Positions 38,366 to 44,937 of a DNA stretch of 44,937 nucleotides are shown here, one piece after another. Position 1 is the stretch's first letter. Every line of letters starts with the position of its first letter. The stretch comes from TWA4 sp051879215 (GTDB lineage: Bacteria; Bacillota; Clostridia; Lachnospirales; Lachnospiraceae): NCBI GenBank assembly GCA_051879215.1, contig JBJELP010000088.1, positions 1 to 44,937 on the forward strand. The letters are read 5' to 3'. Both the position numbers and the translations under genes were made by a program. Below the pieces are notes generated by a model. The model was given only the letters and a program-made list of their open reading frames with translations. It did not search any database and was not told the origin of the DNA.

Positions 38366-40207
38366 TTATTCGGGTTTTCCGCCAATCATATTGCCGCATC
38401 CAAAAACGTCGCATCGGAGACATCTGCCGGATTCCTGCATGGCTTCTTCATGGGTCATGGAGCATTCCACATGGTCAAAATCCTTTTTACGGATTCCCGC
38501 AGGCCTTTCTGCAATATTCACACGGCCAGTGGGCATGGTATTGTTGGCTCTGGCTGCCGGTGCATGGACTCCGCAGTCCAGTCTGGTGCTGCATCCCAGA
38601 TAGGCATGAATGTTATGTGCGGCAACCTTTCCGGCTGCAATGGCACGTATTGCTGTGGAAGGGCCTGTTGCACAGTCACCGCCCACAAATACACCCGGCA
38701 GATTTTCCACTGCCGTATCCAGTCCGGCCTGCAGAACATTTCTCTTTGCCGGAATACCGAATTCCTCGAATGGTGCGCTGACAATATCCTGTCCCACTGC
38801 AATCAGAACCACATCACAGGCGATTCGTTCCCTATCTCTGGAGGGTGCATTCATGGGAGCCGGTCTGCCGGCACGGTCATAGGGGCCGATCATCTGCGGC
38901 TGCACCCATAAGGCTGCACATTTTCCTTCGGAATCCTTTTCAATACTTTCCGGCGCCTGCAGTACCAGCAGTTCGATTCCCTCTGCCACGGCAGATTCGA
39001 TTTCACTGTCAAGAGCGGTCATGTCTTCCTGACGTCTACGATATACAATCTTTACCTCATCCGCTCCGCACCGAAGGGCACTTCTGGCCGCATCCATGGC
39101 CACATTGCCGCCGCCGATGACAGCAACGGTTTTTCCGGTATAGTCCGGTTTCCGGTCATGACCGATGGCATCCAGCATTTCAACGGCTGAAAATACGTTG
39201 TCCGCATCCACCCCATCCAGACGCAGTTTCTTTCCGGTCTGCGCGCCGATGGCCACATACATGGCATCAAACTGTTCCCGGATCTCCTGAACGGAAATAT
39301 CTTTTCCGATGCAGGTATTGTATCGTACCGTAATATTCCCCACGGAAAGAATCGCTCTGATATCCTCATCCAGACGATCCTTGGGGAACCGGTAATTGGG
39401 AATTCCATACATCAGCATACCGCCCAGCCGTTCCTTTGCTTCAAATACGGTAACTTCATGGCCCAGCAAAGCCAGGAAATACGCAGCGGTCATTCCGCTG
39501 GGGCCGCCGCCGATGACGGCAACCTTTTTTCCTGTGGGAGGAAGTTTCTCCGGTACTTCCACCTGATCTGCCGCTGCATTGTCCACCGCATATTTTTTGA
39601 TTCCCCGTATATTCACCGGTCCATCGATCAGGTTTCTTCTGCATCGTTCTTCACAGGGATGTTCACATACCATGGCACAGGCAGTGGGGAATGGATTGTC
39701 CTTACGGATCAGTCTGACCGCTTCGCCATAATCCCCGTTATTCACATGGGCAATATATCCGGGAATATCCACATGGGCAGGACACAAGGTCATACAGGGA
39801 ACCTTCTGTCCCGATCTTTCAATACAGTTTCCGTTTACAATATGTTCCATGTAATCGTCTTTAAACAGTTCCATACTTTCCAGCAGTTCATTGGCTGTTT
39901 CATATCCAATGGCGCAGTCAGCACTGTCCCGGAGCAGTTCCGCCAGTTTTTTCATTTCCATAAAAGAAGACATGGTCCCTCTGAAATTTACAATGTCACT
40001 CATCAGCTGTACCAGCTGGGGCATTCCGTTTCTGCAGGGAACGCATTTTCCGCAGGACTGGCTTCTGGACATCTGCAGCAGTGCCAGCTGCATGGTAAGG
40101 GGGCAGGTACCCGGTGCGCATACATGGACCTTCCCCGCAAATTTATTCAGCATTTTACTGATTTTTACAGTATTGCTGTCATTTCCATCCAAATATAATC
40201 TTTTCAT
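38366..40207 (-). CDS. FAD/NAD(P) oxidoreductase with NuoF-type 4Fe-4S domain and GltD-like core
   Basis: The 613-residue protein has three parts. Residues about 25-125 resemble the 4Fe-4S end of NuoF (SCGKCVPCRNG at 51-61, then C98). Residues about 135-210 are the Cys-rich domain of glutamate synthase small subunits (LCPAHVDIPGYI; CAMVCEHPCEERCRR). Residues about 225-560 hold two nucleotide-binding folds: FAD motif VAVIGGGPSGMTAAYFLALLGHEV and NAD(P) motif VAVIGGGNVAMDAARSALRCGA. The C terminus has CLRCDVFGCGN. The start at 40207 follows AGGA. As the last gene of the YqeB/XdhC/permease/YgeY unit it probably passes electrons between NAD(P)H and the molybdenum hydroxylase or a related reductase. 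Confidence 0.87.
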   Translation of the reverse strand: MKRLYLDGNDSNTVKISKMLNKFAGKVHVCAPGTCPLTMQLALLQMSRSQSCGKCVPCRNGMPQLVQLMSDIVNFRGTMSSFMEMKKLAELLRDSADCAIGYETANELLESMELFKDDYMEHIVNGNCIERSGQKVPCMTLCPAHVDIPGYIAHVNNGDYGEAVRLIRKDNPFPTACAMVCEHPCEERCRRNLIDGPVNIRGIKKYAVDNAAADQVEVPEKLPPTGKKVAVIGGGPSGMTAAYFLALLGHEVTVFEAKERLGGMLMYGIPNYRFPKDRLDEDIRAILSVGNITVRYNTCIGKDISVQEIREQFDAMYVAIGAQTGKKLRLDGVDADNVFSAVEMLDAIGHDRKPDYTGKTVAVIGGGNVAMDAARSALRCGADEVKIVYRRRQEDMTALDSEIESAVAEGIELLVLQAPESIEKDSEGKCAALWVQPQMIGPYDRAGRPAPMNAPSRDRERIACDVVLIAVGQDIVSAPFEEFGIPAKRNVLQAGLDTAVENLPGVFVGGDCATGPSTAIRAIAAGKVAAHNIHAYLGCSTRLDCGVHAPAARANNTMPTGRVNIAERPAGIRKKDFDHVECSMTHEEAMQESGRCLRCDVFGCGNMIGGKPE

Positions 40208-40269
40208 CTCTTTTTCCTTTTTCCTATACTCGATACCACATTCTGTGTTACCCGACAAATGAGCCTCAC

Positions 40270-40305
40270 GTCGATTTTTCCGTGCTTTACACTCTCAAAA
40301 TCGAC
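40270..40305. promoter_or_regulatory. Inverted repeat between the hydrolase and oxidoreductase genes
   Basis: GTCGATTTT (40270-40278) and AAAATCGAC (40297-40305) are exact complements with an 18-nt loop. The stem starts directly after the M20 hydrolase stop codon. There is no clear T run, so mRNA stabilisation or regulation is as likely as termination. Confidence 0.55.
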
Positions 40306-41460
40306 TCAAACTCTTTCAACAAGATTCTTCAATACCTTTTCGCATCGGATGATATCCGCAATTTCCACGTATTCATCCGGTTTATGTGCCAGTTCCAGAT
40401 TTCCCGGACCATAGGACATGCATTCGTGATTCAACAATTTTCCTGCAATGACGGCTGTGTCGGTGTAGCCGTTAAATGTCCCCACCGAGACCGGTACACC
40501 GATGACATCCAGACAGCTTTCTTTCAGATACTTCATCAGCATGGAATCGGGATTGCTTTCTATACAGGGGCGATCGCCTGTGATGCGATAATGTCCTCTG
40601 ACCCCAGGCACTGCCTTCTCCGCATGATGAATTGCATTCTGAACCAGCTCCATGGCTTTCTCCGTGCTGCAGGGCGGAACCAGCCGCATATCAATGGATA
40701 ATATACTGTGGTCTGGTACCACATAGGGTTGATAGCCCCCCTGAACCATACCGAATGTCACCGTTGATTTTCCCAGTTCCGGATGTGCCGGCAGATTCTG
40801 AAATGCCTTCCGCAGACAGCAGATGGCCTCAGCCATGGCGGCCACCGCATCGGCCCCTTTCCAGGGATTGCTGGCATGGGCCGTAATTCCATCAAATTCC
40901 AGTTCAAACCATGTTCTTCCCTTATGTGCCATCTGAATCTGCCCATTGGTGGGTTCCATGTCAAGCACCATACTTTCCGAAGAAACCCAGCCGGAGGCAA
41001 TGGCCTTTTCCACTCCATGCATCTCTCCCTCTTCATCCACCGTGGCAATGAATTTCAGCGTTCTGCTGTGGGATTTTTCTGCCCGGTTCTGCTGATTCAA
41101 TGCGTGAAAAAAAGCAGAAAGGGCACATGCCATGCCGGATTTCATATCGCAGGAACCTCTTCCGTAAATTTTTCCATCTTTCCTTTCTGCAGCAAAGGGA
41201 TCTCTGGTCCATCCGCTTCCAACGGTCACCGTATCCATATGGCAGATAAATACCAGCTCCGGAAGATCCGGATTTCCCGGAAGCTCTGCCATTACATTGC
41301 ATCTGCCCGGAAGCACTTCTTCCGTCCGGACAGACACCTGATTGCCTGCTTCTTCCCGGAACAGCTTCTGCAGAAACAGCTGCATCCCCTGCTCCCCTGC
41401 CCCCGGGTTGGTACTGTCAATTGCAATGAGTTTTTCTGTCAATTCCACTGCATTTACCAT
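40306..41460 (-). CDS. ygeY: M20 family metallohydrolase, YgeY-like
   Basis: The 384-residue two-zinc amidohydrolase of the M20/ArgE/DapE family has metal ligands in VFICHMDTVTVG (His, Asp), GRGSCDMKSGMAC, the Glu pair in FIATVDEEGEMHG, an Asp in MVLDMEPTNGQ and His near the end (LELAHKPDEYVEI). The dimer domain with ITAHASNPWKGADAVAAM follows. The position beside a purine-type permease, XdhC and YqeB matches the YgeY branch of selenium-linked hydrolases. A terminator separates it from the permease gene, and the upstream GGAGG is somewhat far from the ATG. The substrate is not known. Confidence 0.85.
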   Translation of the reverse strand: MVNAVELTEKLIAIDSTNPGAGEQGMQLFLQKLFREEAGNQVSVRTEEVLPGRCNVMAELPGNPDLPELVFICHMDTVTVGSGWTRDPFAAERKDGKIYGRGSCDMKSGMACALSAFFHALNQQNRAEKSHSRTLKFIATVDEEGEMHGVEKAIASGWVSSESMVLDMEPTNGQIQMAHKGRTWFELEFDGITAHASNPWKGADAVAAMAEAICCLRKAFQNLPAHPELGKSTVTFGMVQGGYQPYVVPDHSILSIDMRLVPPCSTEKAMELVQNAIHHAEKAVPGVRGHYRITGDRPCIESNPDSMLMKYLKESCLDVIGVPVSVGTFNGYTDTAVIAGKLLNHECMSYGPGNLELAHKPDEYVEIADIIRCEKVLKNLVERV

Positions 41461-41516
41461 TTTCTTTCTGAATCCTCCATATCCTCCATTAGAACGCGCC
41501 CATGGCGCACAACTGA

Positions 41517-41549
41517 AAAAAGAAACCGAAGCAAGCCCCGGTTTCTTTT
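41517..41549 (-). terminator. Terminator after the permease gene
   Basis: AGAAACCG (41521-41528) pairs with CGGTTTCT (41539-41546). On the minus strand the stem is followed by TTTTTT. It lies between the permease and the M20 hydrolase genes, so the hydrolase may depend on readthrough. Confidence 0.75.
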
Positions 41550-41601
41550 CTGTCCGATCAGAAATCGAAACTTCTGATCCAATTCGCTTTCTTCAATCCA
41601 T

Positions 41602-42939
41602 TTACTCTGCATCCTTCGGTTTCGGCAATACCAGATTCAGGAATACAGCCACGATTGTTGCAATAACAACGGGAGACTTACCGAAAATGGTGGTTGCCCA
41701 TGCCGGGAACTGACCTAAAGATGCAGCTGCCTGTGTAATACCAACACCAAGGGAAACAGACAGACCGACAACAGATGTATTTCTGTAATTCATTTCCTGA
41801 GAAGTAATCAGTTTAATACCGGTCATGGCAATGGATGCAAATACAGAAATGGTGGCACCGCCCAGTACACACTGGGGAATGGTGGTCAGGATTGCTGAAA
41901 ATTTCGGTACCAGACCTGCAATCAGCAGAATTCCTGCTGCCAGACCGAGACACACACGGTTAATAACCTTTGTGGTGGTCACAATACCAACGTTCTGGCT
42001 GTAAGATGCTGTGGGAAGACCCCCCAGGAAGCTGCCCAGAATATTGGTCAGACCGTAACCCACAATGGCACCCTTCAGTTCATTATCGGTGGGTTCTCTG
42101 TCCATACTGCCTGTGGTTGTCGCAGTAAAGTCACCGATGGCCTGAATGGCATTGATGGCAAACAGAAGACCGATGGCAATACAGGATGAAGGCTCAAACT
42201 GAATACCGAAGTGCATGATCTTCGGTGCCTGGAAAAATGCAGCATCCAGTACCGGCTTCAGATCCACCATGCCGAAGAAAAAGGCAATGATATATCCGCC
42301 GATAATACCAAGCAGGATAGATGCCAGCTTGGTAAATCCTTTTGTAAAGTGATTTAATATGGTTACAATGGCCAGTGTCAGTATGGCAACCAGCCAGTTC
42401 TGCCAGCTGCCGTAATCCGGGTTGGCAGCACCGCCTGCCATGTAATTGACAGCAGTGGGATATAAGGATAAACCGATGGTAAACACAACAGTTCCGGTTA
42501 CCAGCGGAGGAAATACTTTACGGATTTTATCAATAAAAAATCCGATTACCGTTGCGATGATACCACCTACGATCTGTGCACCGAAAATGGCAGCGATGCC
42601 GAAATCAGATGCAATGGCCTGCATACTGGCAACATAGGCAAAGCTGACACCCATGATTACCGGAAGACCGGAACCCAGACGAAATCCGCCCTTTTTGCCA
42701 ATGGGAAACAGCTGCAAAAAGGTGGAAAGTGCTGAAACCATTAATGCAGACTGGATCAGCATAACCCGGTCCGGTGTTTTCAGCCCGGCCACACCGGCTA
42801 CGATGATGGCCGGTGTCACACAGCCGACAATCATTGCTACAACGTGCTGTAAGGCAAGGGGGATTGCCTCTTCCATTTCGGGAATACCATCCAATTCAAA
42901 TATTGACGTCCGTTTGAATCGGGATTCTTTCTCTGTCAT
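41602..42939 (-). CDS. NCS2 nucleobase:cation symporter, xanthine/urate-type
   Basis: The 445-residue membrane protein has about fourteen helices. The NCS2 signature is present as SYSQNVGIVTTTKVINR, and helix 8 carries the substrate Glu/Asp region in INAIQAIGDFTATTTGSMDREPTDNELKGAIVGYGL. The N-terminal ALQHVVAMIVGCVTPAII is also typical. NCS2 carriers of this type take up xanthine, urate or uracil. With XdhC and YqeB downstream of the same promoter, a purine feeding a selenium-dependent molybdenum hydroxylase is the likely substrate. The gap to xdhC is only 41 bp. Confidence 0.9.
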   Translation of the reverse strand: MTEKESRFKRTSIFELDGIPEMEEAIPLALQHVVAMIVGCVTPAIIVAGVAGLKTPDRVMLIQSALMVSALSTFLQLFPIGKKGGFRLGSGLPVIMGVSFAYVASMQAIASDFGIAAIFGAQIVGGIIATVIGFFIDKIRKVFPPLVTGTVVFTIGLSLYPTAVNYMAGGAANPDYGSWQNWLVAILTLAIVTILNHFTKGFTKLASILLGIIGGYIIAFFFGMVDLKPVLDAAFFQAPKIMHFGIQFEPSSCIAIGLLFAINAIQAIGDFTATTTGSMDREPTDNELKGAIVGYGLTNILGSFLGGLPTASYSQNVGIVTTTKVINRVCLGLAAGILLIAGLVPKFSAILTTIPQCVLGGATISVFASIAMTGIKLITSQEMNYRNTSVVGLSVSLGVGITQAAASLGQFPAWATTIFGKSPVVIATIVAVFLNLVLPKPKDAE

Positions 42940-42980
42940 ATCTTTAACTCCTTTATAAATCTTTCACGTATTCTATCCTG

Positions 42981-44033
42981 TTACGTGATTCTTTCCAACA
43001 GTACTTCGATCTTTCCGCCGCAGACCATACCGGCATCCGCTGCTTCCTCACCGCTCATATCCACCTCAAAACGCTGCTGCATATCCTCCGTGCAGCGAAG
43101 CATTCTCCGTGCAGCAGTGATGATTCTGCTTTCTGCACAACCGCCGCCGATGGTACCGACAATATCTCCGTTTTCCAGAACCAGCATTTTCGTTCCGATT
43201 TCTCTGGGTGCGGAACCATGTCTGGAAATGATGGTAGTGAGCACTTTCGGTACCTTTTCCATCACCTCTCCGGTCAGATACCTCATCATTTCCTTCTCAT
43301 AATTACTGATCTTTCGCATCTGGTTTTTCACCTGTATTAACTCTGCAATAATGGAAACTGCAATTTCTTCCGGGGTTTCCGCTCCGATGGACAGACCGAT
43401 GGGTGCGTGGACCTGTTCCAGCAGATTTCTGGAAAAACCTTCCTGTTCCAGCATATCCAGAACGATACCCACACGTTTTCTGCTTCCCATCATGCCGATA
43501 TAAGCATTTTGTTTCCGAAGTGCCATCCTGAGGCAGACCGTGTCAAAAGAATGGCCTCTGGTAACGATTACGAAATAGGTATCGGGGCTTCCAGGGATCC
43601 GGCTCATTCCATCTGCAAAATTATCACAGATCACCTGATCCGCCCCTGCTCTCCGTGCCTGATCTGCGAAGCGGATTCGATCTTCGATCACGATCACATG
43701 AAATCCTGTTTTCCGGCCAAACTCGATAATCGGTATGGATACATGACCCGCACCGCAGATTACCAGCGTTTTTTCAGTTCCGATCTTTTCACAGAAAATC
43801 TCCTGATTTTCCAGAGAAATCAGACCGCTTTCCGAAACGTGACTCAGTTCATCGACCAGAGAGTCCAGTCCGTTTCCGTATGTCCATACGGGTTTCTGTT
43901 CCTGAATCAGCATTTTACTGCCTTTACCGGAACCTTCCACAACCGTTGCCATAATACAATTCTGATTCTGATTTCTGACAGCCAGTTTACTGTACAGTTC
44001 TTTCTGACAAATTATGCCTTCTCTCTGATCCAT
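42981..44033 (-). CDS. xdhC: XdhC-type molybdenum hydroxylase maturation protein, extra C-terminal XdhC/CoxI domain
   Basis: The protein has about 350 residues. Residues about 1-85 are a weak XdhC/CoxI-like segment (MATVVEGSGKGSKMLIQ). Residues about 88-235 are the Rossmann XdhC_C domain (TLVICGAGHVSIPIIEFGRKTGFHV; RIPGSPDTYFVIVTRGHSFD; YIGMMGSRKRV). Residues about 260-350 are a full XdhC/CoxI domain (TIISRHGSAPREIGTKMLV; VGTIGGGCAESRII; GMVCGGKIEVLLE), placed after the Rossmann fold rather than before it. XdhC proteins insert the sulfurated, or here possibly selenium-bearing, molybdenum cofactor into hydroxylases. The start at 44033 follows GGAGGG and overlaps yqeB by 47 bp. Confidence 0.87.
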   Translation of the reverse strand: MDQREGIICQKELYSKLAVRNQNQNCIMATVVEGSGKGSKMLIQEQKPVWTYGNGLDSLVDELSHVSESGLISLENQEIFCEKIGTEKTLVICGAGHVSIPIIEFGRKTGFHVIVIEDRIRFADQARRAGADQVICDNFADGMSRIPGSPDTYFVIVTRGHSFDTVCLRMALRKQNAYIGMMGSRKRVGIVLDMLEQEGFSRNLLEQVHAPIGLSIGAETPEEIAVSIIAELIQVKNQMRKISNYEKEMMRYLTGEVMEKVPKVLTTIISRHGSAPREIGTKMLVLENGDIVGTIGGGCAESRIITAARRMLRCTEDMQQRFEVDMSGEEAADAGMVCGGKIEVLLERIT

Positions 44034-44850
44034 AAATACCCTCCAGTCTTCCAAATCCATTGCCCGGATAAATCCGGTTCCGAAGCAGAACCTCCAGTAC
44101 ACTTCCTGCTATACACCGTGCTTTATCTGAAATCAGCCAGCAGTTTTCCAGCTCCTCTGTTCTGGGATCAATATCGGCAATTTTCAGCCCTTTCCGAACC
44201 TGAAAACCATCCCGGATCATTCCCCGCAGAATCCCTGTCAGGGTGGCTTTCACCGGAACCGTTCCGATCCATGCCATAACCTGATCCTTCTCCACCAGTT
44301 CCCCGATATCGGAAACCAGATGAATCACACCATCTGCCGGTGCATGAATCACCCGTTCTTTTCCATATCCTTTTACCAGACCGGGTATTCCGGTATTCGC
44401 CATGGCAGGTCCTTCACAGATGATCCTGCCCAGCCGATGTCCTCTGTTGGTCTCAATCACATAATCCACATCTTTACCTGCAGAAAAACCAGGTCCAAGA
44501 GCCATAGTGAGAGGAGCCATCGATCTGGATGTCCCCAGATTACGCTTTGCCAGAATTCCATCGATCACAGCCTCCGGTTTCAGCTGTGAAATGGAAGCCC
44601 CTTCCGGATCCACCAGCAGCGGAACCTCATTCCGGTCCCACACCCTCTGTATTTCATCGATGGAATCTATTTTCTGACAGGTCACACCTTCTACTTCCGC
44701 CCGGCCCTGATAGACAGCTTCACAAAAAGAAACCTGTCTTCGGATGGCCGTAGGCATTTTGCACTCTAAAACCAGTACACGATACCCACTCTGATGCAGA
44801 CGGTGAATCGTACCGGTTGCGATATCTCCTCCACTACGAACGATAATCAT
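43987..44850 (-). CDS. yqeB: Selenium-dependent molybdenum hydroxylase system protein, YqeB/EF2563 family
   Basis: The 287-residue protein begins MIIVRSGGDIATGTIHRLHQSGYRVLVLECKMPTAIRR, the Rossmann-like start of the YqeB/EF2563 family. It continues with VEGVTCQKIDS, PEAVIDGILAKRNLGTS and ALGPGFSAGKDVDYVIETNRGHRLGRII. The C-terminal half has biotinyl-lipoyl-like turns (VIHAPADGVIHLVSDIGELVEKDQVMAWI). The family occurs with selenium-dependent molybdenum hydroxylases and is a maturation factor of unknown reaction. AGGAGAAATACG supports the ATG at 44850. It is the first gene of the unit with xdhC and the permease; the promoter should lie at or just beyond the window end. Confidence 0.9.
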   Translation of the reverse strand: MIIVRSGGDIATGTIHRLHQSGYRVLVLECKMPTAIRRQVSFCEAVYQGRAEVEGVTCQKIDSIDEIQRVWDRNEVPLLVDPEGASISQLKPEAVIDGILAKRNLGTSRSMAPLTMALGPGFSAGKDVDYVIETNRGHRLGRIICEGPAMANTGIPGLVKGYGKERVIHAPADGVIHLVSDIGELVEKDQVMAWIGTVPVKATLTGILRGMIRDGFQVRKGLKIADIDPRTEELENCWLISDKARCIAGSVLEVLLRNRIYPGNGFGRLEGIYGSERRHNLSERTVQ

Positions 44851-44937
44851 CGTATTTCTCCTGTTCTTTTTATTGTTCAAATTATGGTTTGGGTGTCAAA
44901 ACTTGAATCCCATATCAATCCTCTTCCAAATGTGTTA

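Overview
The window reads like a chromosomal segment of a strictly anaerobic, low-to-moderate GC Gram-positive gut bacterium, most likely a member of the Lachnospiraceae (Clostridia). The reasons are the strong AGGAGG-type ribosome binding sites, the PerR/rubrerythrin/rubredoxin oxygen-defence set, the PdxST route to PLP, the metal ECF transporter, and above all a selenium-linked molybdenum-enzyme gene set. No tRNA, rRNA, prophage, IS transposase or cas gene was seen. Most genes are on the minus strand.

Layout. 1-9.4 kb: a lipase-like/HAD fusion, an MFS transporter, argS, a small membrane protein, an AIM24-family protein, two coupled GNAT acetyltransferases and a repeat-bearing lipoprotein. 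9.5-16.7 kb: a metal ECF transporter (cbiM-PDGLE, cbiQ, cbiO), a small EamA transporter, a MATE exporter, a TRIC-type channel and an alanine/glycine:Na+ symporter. 17.5-20.5 kb: a GH1 phospho-beta-glucosidase / HAD phosphatase / thiD operon. 20.8-22.6 kb: a Cys-containing small protein and a perR-rubrerythrin-rubredoxin operon. 22.9-26.8 kb: a selenium module (Se/S carrier-like DUF3343, yedF, yedE, a cysteine desulfurase and a LysR regulator). 26.8-30.4 kb: one 1173-residue protein that joins a DmsB-like ferredoxin, a TorD/DmsD-like chaperone domain and a DmsA-like catalytic subunit. 30.5-34 kb: an amino-acid ABC transporter whose binding protein is two binding domains fused in one lipoprotein. 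34-37 kb: pdxST and a divergent MocR-type regulator. 37.6-44.9 kb: a TetR regulator and a second selenium/molybdenum-hydroxylase module (YqeB-type and XdhC-type maturation proteins, a purine-type permease, a YgeY-like M20 hydrolase and a flavin/Fe-S oxidoreductase).

How it fits together. The two selenium modules would supply reactive selenium (YedE, YedF, DUF3343, desulfurase) and mature and feed a selenium-dependent molybdenum hydroxylase, probably for purine-type substrates. The catalytic hydroxylase itself is not in the window. PLP synthesis, sulfur amino-acid import and a molybdopterin S/N-oxide-type reductase lie between the modules.

The most unusual things. (1) Three intergenic arrays share one hidden rule: 38-bp modules bounded by TTGG and CCAA, always exactly 34-35 bp apart start to start, repeated at 52, 62, 72 or 92-93 bp steps, so that successive modules differ by whole 10-bp steps. 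(2) The ABC transporter mRNA has a leader of about 290 nt. It encodes a 38-residue peptide with three consecutive Cys codons, placed just upstream of mutually exclusive antiterminator and terminator stems. This looks like a cysteine-responsive attenuator. (3) The DmsB-TorD-DmsA triple fusion. (4) A perR gene that appears to start at ATT. (5) Two families of short dispersed repeats, one of which forms the end of a GNAT gene. Starts were moved from the longest reading frame to the best ribosome binding site wherever stated.
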